This document shows, piece by piece, positions 53,790 to 61,656 of a stretch of 64,000 nt of DNA. Made by a program: the position numbers and the translations under genes. The notes under the pieces are model-generated. The model searched no databases, had not been told where the DNA came from, and worked only from the letters and a program-made list of their open reading frames with translations. The stretch comes from Mucilaginibacter sp. (lineage in GTDB: Bacteria; Bacteroidota; Bacteroidia; Sphingobacteriales; Sphingobacteriaceae): assembly GCA_030445275.1 (NCBI GenBank), contig JAUCSE010000082.1, positions 1 to 64,000 on the forward strand, read 5' to 3'. How positions within the stretch are numbered: position 1 is the first letter of the stretch; the number at the start of each line of letters is the position of its first letter.

Positions 53790-54018
53790 TTGATAAAAGT
53801 CCAAAAAAACAGACATCGTTTTATATGGCAGTCAGGCATCCAGTACATGTTTACGCCTAAATGACGGTAAGCCATTTGGTTAACCAGGGGGATGTTGACC
53901 ATCGAATTATCAATAATCAGGCATCGGTTCGGGTGGCGAGTGGCAGGCCGAATTGATCTTTATCCGCATCAAAAGATGACTATATTAGGCGTGGAGCCGC
54001 AAATTCAAATTCTCAACA
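53790..54018. other. Intergenic stretch with no supported gene
   Basis: A plus-strand frame of 67 codons (53892-54095) is open, but its product resembles nothing I know and it ends inside a terminator hairpin. I do not call it a gene. Confidence 0.35.
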
Positions 54019-54019
54019 A

Positions 54020-54050
54020 AAATCCCTGCTTCCTAAAGAAACAGGGATTT
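54020..54050 (-). terminator. Terminator of the F420-reductase-like gene
   Basis: Arms 54020-54031 and 54039-54050 pair over 12 bp with one mismatch. On the minus strand a T-rich run follows. It lies 74 bp after the stop at 54124. Confidence 0.65.
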
Positions 54051-54123
54051 AAAGAAATTTATAGTCAAACTGTGGTCCCTTTGCCCACGAGGTAGGATCG
54101 CATAGAAATTTTGCGATCACAAT

Positions 54124-54750
54124 TTATCCGTCGAACTTGACCAGGTCCTGAAAAATGAGTTTACCCCAAGTATTTCCGCGCGCCTGCACAAGCAGTCCAC
54201 CTTCCGAAAGCCCGCCAAGTTGGATTGGTGAAAAACCGAGATTTTCCGCAAGCACACCAATCTCCGCTGCTGCGCTGTCATCGTCGCTCGCCAGGAACAC
54301 GACTCTTCGGCCTCCATGTACGGCCGGATCTTGGTCAAGAATGGCAGCAATCAAATGATTGAAACCCTTAACCAGTTTTCCACCAGTGAAGGCCTGCGCA
54401 ACGAACCTGGCAGAAGGCTGTCCTCTCAACTTTTCAGCGGGCACGCCGTAGGCATTGGTCACATCGACGATGGTTTTTCCCTGCCAGCTCGGCAGCGCCT
54501 TTGCGACATCCGGGTGCGATTCAAAACGTACAGCCAAAAAGATAACGTCAGCCTTGACGGCTTCCGCCAGTGTTGCGGGAATGATCCCGGGGCCGATCGC
54601 GGCCGCATTAGATGCAAAGCTTTCCGGGTTGCGCGTGGTTGCAACGGATACTTCGATGCCATTGCGTGCAAACGCCCTGGCCAGGGCCTGGCCGATCTTG
54701 CCGAAGCCGATAATTGCGTAGCTCGCAACTTTGTTTTTTGATTTACTCAT
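54124..54750 (-). CDS. F420-dependent NADP reductase-like protein (G+C-rich)
   Basis: This 208-residue Rossmann protein starts its fold at YAIIGFGKIGQALARAF (about 11-27). It contains ADVIFLAVRFESHPDVAKAL and KTIVDVTNAYGVP, typical of NADP oxidoreductases that use or resemble F420-dependent enzymes. Bacteroidota generally lack F420, so it likely reduces another substrate with NADPH. Sampled 60-base lines count 57-62% G+C, against 42% in a sampled line of the neighbouring SDR gene. The first nine codons (MSKSKNKVA) match the starts of the SDR genes at 51962 and 54813, not the family's usual start. It follows an SDR gene by 62 bp and is probably in its operon. Confidence 0.85.
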   Translation of the reverse strand: MSKSKNKVASYAIIGFGKIGQALARAFARNGIEVSVATTRNPESFASNAAAIGPGIIPATLAEAVKADVIFLAVRFESHPDVAKALPSWQGKTIVDVTNAYGVPAEKLRGQPSARFVAQAFTGGKLVKGFNHLIAAILDQDPAVHGGRRVVFLASDDDSAAAEIGVLAENLGFSPIQLGGLSEGGLLVQARGNTWGKLIFQDLVKFDG

Positions 54751-54812
54751 TTTGGAAATTATTTTTAATATTTAATGGCACGAGTTACAAACTCGCGCCA
54801 GTGTGAGATTAA

Positions 54813-55565
54813 TTATTTAGCCAAATAGGTCATGCCACCATCAACAAGGAGTTCGGCACCAAGCATAAACGAAGAATCATCAGAGGCCAGGAAAACTGCT
54901 GTTTTACCAATGTCAGCTGGTTGTCCAATTCTGCCTGTCGGCATTACACTTGCAAAGTGTGTTTTTACGGCTTCAATTTGTTCTGCGGGAACAAACTTTT
55001 CAAATGCCGGTGTATCTGTTGTACCTGGTGTTATTACATTTACTCTAATTTTTCTATCTAAAAGATCGCTTGAAAATCCTTTTGCAAAATAGATAACAGC
55101 TGCTTTTGAAGCGCCATAAAGCGTAAAATTCGCATATGCCCGATGTGCAGCATTTGACCCAATCAAAATAATAGAACCACCATCATTCATATAGGGCAGT
55201 GCTTTCTGAACAGTGAAATAAACACTTTTCAGATTTAAATCCATTGTCTTGTCATAGTCGGCTTCCTCAATTGTTGCCACAGTTCCTACAGCTCCACCAC
55301 CTGCGTTGGCAACAATCACGTCTATCTTACCAAATTTTTCAGCTGCTGCTGCAAACACGCTCCCCAAGTCGACAACGTTGGTTACATCGGCATTAATGGC
55401 TATAAAACCTTCTCCAAGCTGAGCCACAGCACTATTTAAAGTTTCCTGATTTCTGCCGACAATAACTCCTTTAGCACCTTCATTTTTAAATTCCCGGGCA
55501 ATACCAAACCCAATGCCACTGTTACCACCTGTAATAACTGCTACTTTATTTTTTAATCTGCTCAT
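54813..55565 (-). CDS. SDR-family oxidoreductase
   Basis: This 250-residue classical SDR has TGGNSGIG for cofactor binding, IVANAGGG, catalytic Ser in ILIGSNAA and YGASKAAVI as YxxxK. The C-terminus SSFMLGAELLVDGGMTY is standard for the family. It is divergent from the HxlR gene at 55675 with a shared intergenic region containing candidate operators. A -7 box TAACTTTG lies on the minus strand at 55594-55601. Confidence 0.9.
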   Translation of the reverse strand: MSRLKNKVAVITGGNSGIGFGIAREFKNEGAKGVIVGRNQETLNSAVAQLGEGFIAINADVTNVVDLGSVFAAAAEKFGKIDVIVANAGGGAVGTVATIEEADYDKTMDLNLKSVYFTVQKALPYMNDGGSIILIGSNAAHRAYANFTLYGASKAAVIYFAKGFSSDLLDRKIRVNVITPGTTDTPAFEKFVPAEQIEAVKTHFASVMPTGRIGQPADIGKTAVFLASDDSSFMLGAELLVDGGMTYLAK

Positions 55566-55620
55566 TATTTATTTTTATTAAAAATCTGTTTCGCAAAGTT
55601 ATTATCAATAGTTTATTTTT

Positions 55621-55658
55621 GTAACCATTACAGTGTATTCTGGTTACCATTGGGTAAC
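55621..55658. promoter_or_regulatory. Candidate HxlR operator
   Basis: GTTACC-ATTG-GGTAAC (55643-55658) is an inverted repeat with 6-bp arms, and another GTAACC half-site lies at 55621-55626. It sits in the divergent promoter region, downstream of a TATTTTTG -7 box (55614-55621) for the regulator. Confidence 0.5.
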
Positions 55659-55674
55659 TACAAATTTTTAAAAT

Positions 55675-56037
55675 ATGAGAGACGAGAGATTTTGCAATTC
55701 GAATTGCCCGTTTACGAGAGCTATTGGCACTATTGGTAATAAATGGAAGCCGATAATTATAAATGTTATTGGCACCCGTACCATTCGTTTTGGTCAGCTT
55801 GATTCCATAGTACCACTCATTTCAAGGAAAGTACTAACCGAACAACTAAAAGAGTTGGAAGAAGATGGACTATTGGAAAGATTGGCTTATAGGGAATTAC
55901 CGCCAAGGGTAGAATATAAATTATCTGAAAAAGGCTTAGCTTTTTTGCCAATTTTAGAATACATAAAAGAATGGAATTTAAAATATGAAGTAGCTTTAAT
56001 ACCCAAAGAGACTGATAGAATAAATTATGTCAGATAG
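55675..56037 (+). CDS. HxlR-family winged-helix regulator
   Basis: This 120-residue protein has the HxlR layout: CNSNCP near the N-terminus, IGNKWKPIIINVIG, RFGQLDSIVPLISRKVLTEQLKELEEDGLLER and a wing in PRVEYKLSEKG. The N-terminal Cys pair recalls redox or electrophile sensing in YodB/HypR-type members. It is divergent from the SDR gene, which is the likely target along with the gene behind it. Confidence 0.88.
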   Translation: MRDERFCNSNCPFTRAIGTIGNKWKPIIINVIGTRTIRFGQLDSIVPLISRKVLTEQLKELEEDGLLERLAYRELPPRVEYKLSEKGLAFLPILEYIKEWNLKYEVALIPKETDRINYVR

Positions 56038-56051
56038 TGTAAAATCGAAAC

Positions 56052-56339
56052 TTGACAATGAACGGGAAATGGAAAATTCCGATCAACTCATCAATATGGC
56101 ATTAAAACAAAAGACAATTTTTCGAAATTTTGAATGATATAGAAGGAATTTCCAATAGAATATTGAGCAAAGAATTAAAGGAATTAGGAATAAACCGGTT
56201 GGAAAAACGAACTGTTTTAGATACACAACCTATAACAGTTCAATATGAACTTACGGAACACGCCAATACGCTACAAACCATAATCAGTAATCTTACCTAT
56301 CTTGCGCTCGCTTGCAACCACAGGTGTTGGGAAGAGTAG
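56052..56339 (+). pseudogene. HxlR pseudogene truncated by a MITE
   Basis: One plus-strand frame reads NGKWKIPI, then an in-frame stop (56103-56105), then FEILNDIEGISNRILSKELKELGI and YELTEHANTLQTIISNL. This is an HxlR winged helix lacking its N-terminus. At about 56301 the frame runs into MITE copy C, which replaces the normal C-terminus. A 69-residue partial frame from 56130 is unlikely to work. Confidence 0.8.
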
Positions 56340-56521
56340 AATCTTATAAGAAATTGTCATTTCGATAGAGCAGAGGTGGGCATGAGCGTTGTACGAAATA
56401 GAAATCTTATACGTGAAGCAAAGCTTTAATTGTAAATTGTATAAGATTTCTCCTCGTACCTCGTTCGAAATGACAACCATTTTTTGTCTTCCCAACACCT
56501 GTGGCTCCAGCCGAGCGCAAG
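56301..56521. mobile_element. MITE-like element, copy C
   Basis: A 221-bp element has terminal inverted repeats: CTTGCGCTCG...CCACAGGTGTTGGGAAGA at left (56301-56335) and the complement at right (56486-56521), with a few unmatched bases between the two blocks. The inner ends match copies A and B, as does GTCATTTCGATAGAGC. No transposase frame is present. It interrupts the HxlR pseudogene. Confidence 0.75.
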
Positions 56522-56539
56522 CAGGACTATTTAAAGGCA

Positions 56540-56920
56540 TCATTTAGTATTATCAAGTATAATTAAGGCTTTAGCTGCTGCTGTTGTAGGTGGATCAATA
56601 TTGTTGGGATTTTGATACATGTATTTCATAAGCTCCATTTCTGAAACTCCTGCAACACTATTTTTTCTCAATCCATAAAACATACTTCCAAACTTTTGTT
56701 TGGTTTGCTCCATTTTAGGATAATGGTACATGTCTAAAATAGCATCCATTAATCTACCTATATCTTCTGCCGAGGGTTCTCCCTTAAATATAGTGTGAAA
56801 CTGCTCATATGCAGGTGTATTATTTACATAATCATTTTGACGGCCTTTAGCTGATTGCTGGTTACAAGAGATTGTAACCAGCAGAAATATGGCGAAAAAA
56901 GCCTTTAATAGATTTTTCAT
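56540..56920 (-). CDS. Small lipoprotein of unknown function
   Basis: This 126-residue protein has a signal peptide with a lipobox (VTISC), so it should be a membrane-anchored lipoprotein. The mature part (about 105 residues) is helical and charged, without recognised motifs. No partner gene is close: MITE copy C is on one side and a hairpin on the other. Confidence 0.7.
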   Translation of the reverse strand: MKNLLKAFFAIFLLVTISCNQQSAKGRQNDYVNNTPAYEQFHTIFKGEPSAEDIGRLMDAILDMYHYPKMEQTKQKFGSMFYGLRKNSVAGVSEMELMKYMYQNPNNIDPPTTAAAKALIILDNTK

Positions 56921-56993
56921 CTGGTGATGGGTTTAGTAGCAATAAATGCAGTACAATATTATTTAGTTTCCTTTTAGGTGGTGTTTGTTGAGC

Positions 56994-57026
56994 AGACTTA
57001 CGAAGTTTTTGAAACTTCGTAAGTCT
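56994..57026. repeat. Hairpin repeat (AGACTTACGAAG), copy 2
   Basis: Perfect 15-bp arms (56994-57008, 57012-57026) enclose TTG. It is the counterpart of 51645-51677, and it lies 25 bp after the stop of the cytochrome-b5-like gene. Confidence 0.7.
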
Positions 57027-57050
57027 TTCACCTTGCGATATTGACTTAGC

Positions 57051-57287
57051 CTATTTCACCCTGCCTATTGCCTTAAACTTTTTAAATACCTCATGGGTAT
57101 GAGGGGCATCAACCAGTTCATGAGTAAGGTCCTGCCCGGCCCAATGCTCATAGTGTTTACCATGGCTCCACAGGCGGCTTTCGGTTACATCGTAAATGAT
57201 GCCCTGATAGGCAACCCATATCTGTGGTTTGTCCTGCCCGTTGCGCAGGGCCAGCTGCCCTTTGGTATATTCTGGTAATTCGCTCAC
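57051..57287 (-). CDS. Cytochrome-b5-like heme-binding protein
   Basis: This 78-residue domain matches the cytochrome b5/progesterone-receptor membrane component fold: WVAYQGIIYDVTESRLW, then GKHYEHWAGQDLTHEL and DAPHTHEVFKKF. No transmembrane helix is present. Its start overlaps the end of the lycopene cyclase gene by 4 bp (ATGA), so it is translated with the carotenoid operon. It may donate electrons to a carotenoid-modifying oxygenase encoded elsewhere, but that is inference. Confidence 0.82.
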   Translation of the reverse strand: MSELPEYTKGQLALRNGQDKPQIWVAYQGIIYDVTESRLWSHGKHYEHWAGQDLTHELVDAPHTHEVFKKFKAIGRVK

Positions 57288-57964
57288 AGGGCTTTGTTTT
57301 TGGTTTTAAAATACTCAAAAAATCCGATGTTCATCAGCAGCAGGGCCATTAAATAAAAATGATCCTCTACGGGGATGGTACCTACCCTTTTGCCCATATT
57401 CTCCTGGTTATTATAAAGCACTATGGGTATTGATGTTAATACACCATTCACTATATAAAAAGGAATAAGCGCCACGAGGTAAGCTACATAATACCTGGTG
57501 AGCCAGCCCACCTTAAAACCATATTGCAATAGCAGCATAATAACCAGCAGCAACCCAAATGTTATAGCCGAATACAGGCGATTGTAATAAAAAATAAGTC
57601 CCAGCATACACAGCATGATGACCAGGTTGCTGATGATGCGGGTAAGTCGGTTATCCATTTGCCATTTAATGTAATAATTAAGGCAGGCGTATATAAAAAT
57701 GCAGGCAAAGGGCACGGTTAAAAAAAATAATACCTCCTCAACAGGGAGCCCGAAGAACGTTAAACCGGTAATGTAATGCGGGTTAAATGACCATACCCCT
57801 TTTATAGTAAACAGTACATCCCAATATAAAAAGAACAAGCCGGTTATACCCATACCCGGCCAAATCAATTTCCAGCTTTTATAAAAATGCACCTTTTTAT
57901 CAAACGACAGCACAACCGGGAAAAACACGGTCAGCACATTGATTAACAGATAGATGTATTTCAC
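57284..57964 (-). CDS. crtY: Lycopene cyclase, CrtYcd (heterodimer/fused) type
   Basis: This 226-residue multi-span membrane protein should cyclise lycopene to beta-carotene. It has about six to seven helices and the GLPVEEVLFFLTVPF motif of the CrtYc/CrtYd family. The GTG at 57964 is chosen because it overlaps the stop of the upstream gene (GTGA) and begins the hydrophobic N-terminus. The upstream extension lacks support. It overlaps the cytochrome-b5-like gene as well. Confidence 0.85.
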   Translation of the reverse strand: MKYIYLLINVLTVFFPVVLSFDKKVHFYKSWKLIWPGMGITGLFFLYWDVLFTIKGVWSFNPHYITGLTFFGLPVEEVLFFLTVPFACIFIYACLNYYIKWQMDNRLTRIISNLVIMLCMLGLIFYYNRLYSAITFGLLLVIMLLLQYGFKVGWLTRYYVAYLVALIPFYIVNGVLTSIPIVLYNNQENMGKRVGTIPVEDHFYLMALLLMNIGFFEYFKTKNKAL

Positions 57965-58506
57965 TTTAAAGCGGCTAAATGTTTGTTCAGTTCTTCCACC
58001 TGTACGGGTGTGCATCTCCGGGAATTGGCCAGGTATTTAATGATCTCAATGGTCAGTATTTTATCGGCCGTACCATAGTTTTTTTTATCTAGTTGGGTGA
58101 TGATCTCCTCGCTGTCAGGGGCTAAATTTGCTTTATAACCTAAAAACCCCGGCACACTATCCTCCACAGAAAAGCGCATAAACCTGATCTCGATATTATG
58201 CGGATCGGCTACTACAGCCTTTTCAAATGTTTTTTCACAGTTATTGATATACTTGATCTTGGCATACGGGTTCCAGGCGTGCTTTGCCTTCAGTGCCTGT
58301 ACACCGGCTATAAAACCCTCAATAATGCCTGTACGGTTCTTTATCGCGCTCAGACTTTTATAAAGCGAATCGGCGGTTTTACTATTATTAATGGCCTCTC
58401 TTAATTGTTTGCGTATCGCTTTCAGGTTAGGTTCTTCGGCCTTTACATTTTGTATAATGAACAATAGTGAAAACACGCTTACTATCAAAAAAATACTTTT
58501 CCTCAT
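57961..58506 (-). CDS. Exported protein of unknown function in carotenoid operon
   Basis: This 181-residue protein has a signal peptide (about 1-23, ending NVKA) and a helical mature domain with CEKTFEKAVVADPHNIEIRFMRFSVEDSVPGFLGYK. There is no enzyme motif I recognise. It overlaps both neighbours (ATGA at crtB, GTGA at the cyclase), so it is firmly part of the operon. In related clusters this place often holds a carotene hydroxylase, but this protein is not homologous to one. Its function is unknown. Confidence 0.8.
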   Translation of the reverse strand: MRKSIFLIVSVFSLLFIIQNVKAEEPNLKAIRKQLREAINNSKTADSLYKSLSAIKNRTGIIEGFIAGVQALKAKHAWNPYAKIKYINNCEKTFEKAVVADPHNIEIRFMRFSVEDSVPGFLGYKANLAPDSEEIITQLDKKNYGTADKILTIEIIKYLANSRRCTPVQVEELNKHLAALK

Positions 58507-59342
58507 CAAATCACATTCAGTTTTTGTTGTAAAACAGCTTTAACGTATAAACCCATTTTGCGGGTATCAGAAATACGTATTCTTTTTTGCAGGATAACGC
58601 TTGCCGGTGTATAGCTTATCTTTTTAAACAATTGCAGGTAATATAGGTAAGCTATATAAACACCCAACCGGGTTCCGTTTGGCAACCGTTTTATGCCCTT
58701 AATCGCATTGTCAAAATCAACTTTTATATTAGCTTCTATGGTCTTTTTATCCTGCTCAGTAAAATTATTAAAATCAATATCAGGGAAATAAGTGCGGCCG
58801 CGTTCTTCATAATCGGCCTTAACATCCCGCAAAAAGTTTATCTTTTGAAAAGCAGCGCCCAAACTTCGCGCCTGAGGCAATAATTGCTGATACTGCTCAT
58901 CATTATTGCCGGTAAAAACACGCAGGCACATCAAACCAATGGCTTCGGCCGATCCGTAGATGTATGTTTTATAGGATGCCTCATTGTAAACCTTTTTATC
59001 CAGGTCCATCTCCATGGAGCACAAAAATGAATCTATCAATGTATGGTCAATACGGTATTTATTCACTACCTGCTGAAAGGCATGAATAACCGGGTTCAAA
59101 CTGATATGTTCATGAATAGCCTTGAATGTTTCGGCCCTGAAATCAGTGATCAGCTGCAACTGATTATGGTCATGAAATGTATCAACAATCTCGTCAGTAT
59201 ACCGCACAAAACCATAAATAGCATAAACAGGATATCGGAACTCCTTGTCAAAAGCCCTTATCCCCAAACTGAATGATGTACTATACTTATTGGTTATTAT
59301 TTTACTGCATTCAAAACAGGTTTCGTCGTACAGGTTTATCAT
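58506..59342 (-). CDS. crtB: Phytoene synthase
   Basis: This 278-residue enzyme condenses two geranylgeranyl diphosphates into phytoene. The two Asp-rich motifs are present: YTDEIVDTF near residue 50 and FLRDVKADYEERGRTYFP near 165. Other family segments are FSLGIRAFDKEFR and MCLRVF. It is the first gene of the minus-strand carotenoid operon and is divergent from crtI with about 170 bp between them. Confidence 0.93.
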   Translation of the reverse strand: MINLYDETCFECSKIITNKYSTSFSLGIRAFDKEFRYPVYAIYGFVRYTDEIVDTFHDHNQLQLITDFRAETFKAIHEHISLNPVIHAFQQVVNKYRIDHTLIDSFLCSMEMDLDKKVYNEASYKTYIYGSAEAIGLMCLRVFTGNNDEQYQQLLPQARSLGAAFQKINFLRDVKADYEERGRTYFPDIDFNNFTEQDKKTIEANIKVDFDNAIKGIKRLPNGTRLGVYIAYLYYLQLFKKISYTPASVILQKRIRISDTRKMGLYVKAVLQQKLNVI

Positions 59343-59410
59343 TTACACTCGCGCTTATCGTCAAAAGTACAAAATCCAGTCGTTATTGTTTTTTTATAGC
59401 GGCAAAACAA

Positions 59411-59505
59411 TTTGTTTAACTTGGGCCTCACTTAATGAGCCTCCCCAAAATCCTCTCCTTTGGAGAGGGCAGGGTGAGGCTAAATTTGCTTAACTTGGGC
59501 CGCAC
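59411..59505. repeat. Direct repeat around a hairpin upstream of crtI
   Basis: A near-identical TTTGYTTAACTTGGGCC sequence occurs at 59411 and 59485. It flanks a hairpin (59452-59458 with 59462-59468, loop TTT) of the TCTCC/GGAGA type also seen at 6008. This looks like insertion of a small repeat with duplication of the target, in the divergent crtB/crtI promoter region. Confidence 0.55.
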
Positions 59506-59514
59506 ATAGCTAAC

Positions 59515-60993
59515 ATGAACAGCGATAAGCATATTATCATCATCGGGGCGGGCTTTGCAGGGTTATCTGCCGCTTGTGTACTGGCCAAAGAGGGGTTTAA
59601 AGTTACCATATTAGAAAAAAATGATCAGCCCGGCGGCCGTGCCAGGGTTTGGGAGCAGGATGGCTTTAAATTTGACATGGGCCCCAGCTGGTACTGGATG
59701 CCCGATGTGTTCGAAAACTTTTTTGCGCTGTTTGGTAAAAAGCCCTCCGACTACTACCAACTGGATCGCCTTGATCCCGGATACCGCATTTATTATGCCC
59801 CCAATGATATGATGGATATCCCCGCGGATATGCAGGAACTGGAAGCCCTTTTTGAAAAAACCGAACCGGGCAGCAGCGCCGGGCTAAGGGAGTTTTTAAA
59901 ACAAGCTGCCTACAAATACGAGGTTGGCATGGGCGAATATGTGTTTCGCCCTTCGCACTCCATTACCGAGTTTATTGATTTGAATTTGATCAGAAAAAGC
60001 CTGAGCATGCAATTGTTGGGCAGCATGAGCAAGCACGTGCGCAAGTATTTTAAAAACCCAAGACTGATCAAGCTACTGGAATTCCCGGTGCTGTTTTTAG
60101 GAGCCACCCCGCAGAATACTCCGGCTATGTACAGCATGATGAACCATGCCGATCTGGCCCTCGGAACCTGGTACCCGCAGGGTGGAATGAACCAAATTGT
60201 AAAGGCCATGGTAAGCCTTGCCAGAGAGCTGAATATTGACATCAAATTGAGCACAGAAGTGACCAAAATTGACGTAAAAGAGCAATTAATTAGCAATATT
60301 ACGACCAATAATGGCACATTTCTGGTCGATTTTGTCATTTCCGGGGCTGATTATGCACATATTGACCAGCATTTACTGCATAAAAAGCACCAAAACTACA
60401 CAGAAAAGTACTGGAATAGCCGCACTATGTCGCCATCAAGTTTGCTATTTTTTATCGGTACCAACAAAAAGGTGGAGGGCATAAAACACCATAATTTATT
60501 TTTTGATGAGGACTTTGAATTGCACGCCCAAGAGATATATACCACACCAAAATGGCCTACCAGTCCGCTGTTTTATGTTGCCTGTACCTCAAAAACCGAT
60601 GGTAGTGTAGCACCCGAAGGCGGCGAAAATCTTTTTTTTCTGATACCCATAGCACCCGGCCTGCATGATGATGACAGCATCCGCGAAAAATACTTCGACC
60701 TGATACTCAGCAGATTCAAGCACATCACCGGGCAGGATATCCGCGATTCGATAGTGGTTAAGCGCAGCTATGCCCTGAATGATTTTAAGGCCGATTACCA
60801 CTCCTTTAAAGGTAATGCCTATGGGCTGGCCAATACCCTTGCCCAAACCGCCTTCTTTAAACCGGCTATGCGGGCCAAACATATTAAGAATATGCTGTAT
60901 ACCGGTCAGTTAACCGTACCGGGACCAGGGGTTCCGCCAGCTATTATATCCGGGCAAATTGCGGCTCTGGAAGCGATTAAATCTCTGAAATAA
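59515..60993 (+). CDS. crtI: Phytoene desaturase
   Basis: This 492-residue FAD enzyme converts phytoene to lycopene. The N-terminal dinucleotide fold reads IIIGAGFAGLSAACVLAKEGFKVTILEKNDQPGGRA, and the C-terminal family motif includes YTGQLTVPGPGVPPAIISGQIAA. Length is normal for bacterial CrtI. Together with crtB and the cyclase it gives a full route to beta-carotene. It converges on the small gene at 61000. Confidence 0.94.
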   Translation: MNSDKHIIIIGAGFAGLSAACVLAKEGFKVTILEKNDQPGGRARVWEQDGFKFDMGPSWYWMPDVFENFFALFGKKPSDYYQLDRLDPGYRIYYAPNDMMDIPADMQELEALFEKTEPGSSAGLREFLKQAAYKYEVGMGEYVFRPSHSITEFIDLNLIRKSLSMQLLGSMSKHVRKYFKNPRLIKLLEFPVLFLGATPQNTPAMYSMMNHADLALGTWYPQGGMNQIVKAMVSLARELNIDIKLSTEVTKIDVKEQLISNITTNNGTFLVDFVISGADYAHIDQHLLHKKHQNYTEKYWNSRTMSPSSLLFFIGTNKKVEGIKHHNLFFDEDFELHAQEIYTTPKWPTSPLFYVACTSKTDGSVAPEGGENLFFLIPIAPGLHDDDSIREKYFDLILSRFKHITGQDIRDSIVVKRSYALNDFKADYHSFKGNAYGLANTLAQTAFFKPAMRAKHIKNMLYTGQLTVPGPGVPPAIISGQIAALEAIKSLK

Positions 60994-60999
60994 AGCAAT

Positions 61000-61323
61000 T
61001 TAGCTATCATACATCAAAGCATACACTTCCTGCATGTATAGGGCCTCGTCCATAGCAGCATGAAAATCATCCCATTCCTCTATGGTAAAGGTTAGCTGTA
61101 CATCATTAACGGGGGTACGCATCACCAGACGTTCCTGCCCGTCGGGGAACGAGTGCGAGTGTTCGGTAAAATCAAGATCAATGGTAAACTCCCTGAACTG
61201 AACAAATTGCTCCGGCGAAAAGCTCAGTATCAGGTTATTATTCCAGATGAATATACAACGGCATTCTGAACAGCGGCTGATAACCGATGCACCTCTTTGG
61301 CTTAGAATTTTTGAATCGCACAT
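61000..61323 (-). CDS. Small conserved hypothetical protein (DUF6686-like)
   Basis: This 107-residue soluble protein has a Cys pair in SRCSECRCIFIWNNN that may bind metal, followed by LSFSPEQFVQFREF. I associate it with a Bacteroidota hypothetical family near DUF6686, from memory. Function is unknown. It stops 6 bp from the crtI stop. Confidence 0.7.
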   Translation of the reverse strand: MCDSKILSQRGASVISRCSECRCIFIWNNNLILSFSPEQFVQFREFTIDLDFTEHSHSFPDGQERLVMRTPVNDVQLTFTIEEWDDFHAAMDEALYMQEVYALMYDS

Positions 61324-61397
61324 GGTGATAATTAATTAAATTGGTGCCTGTCCAAAGCAAAGATATCGCACCGCAGCATTTGCTCCAGGGCAGGGCT

Positions 61398-61532
61398 TTA
61401 TATTTTTAAACTGTTTTCCAGATATTTTGTAATTGATATAGTCTTCCAAGCCTGCTCCAATTTAGTTTGGGCACCTGTTTCAGATACTTGACCGGCAAGG
61501 AGCAGGATCATGGGATGGAAGACTTTTTTCAT
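61398..61532 (-). CDS. Possible 44-residue exported peptide
   Basis: A minus-strand frame begins MKKVFHPMILLLAGQVSETG, with a basic start and a short hydrophobic stretch like a signal peptide. It ends at 61398. It lies in the 333-bp gap between 61323 and 61657 and would be missed by a length cutoff. There is no clear ribosome-binding site, and it may be a decayed remnant. An inverted repeat (GTCTTCCA with TGGAAGAC) also overlaps it. Confidence 0.3.
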   Translation of the reverse strand: MKKVFHPMILLLAGQVSETGAQTKLEQAWKTISITKYLENSLKI

Positions 61533-61656
61533 AGGTATTGAAAATATTTTTGCATCAACCTTTACTGCGGTTGAACAAGAACAAAGTAATAGCTTATTTA
61601 GAATAAATCCAAATAAAAATAAAAAAAGCTTATTTTCAGGAAGTTATGGTTAATAG

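Noticed and set aside
53892..54095. 67-codon plus-strand frame
   Set aside because: Its product is unlike anything I recognise, and it ends in a terminator hairpin of the opposite strand.
54459..54728. Antisense frames in the G+C-rich gene
   Set aside because: High G+C leaves all six frames open here. Only the 54124-54750 minus frame shows a known family.
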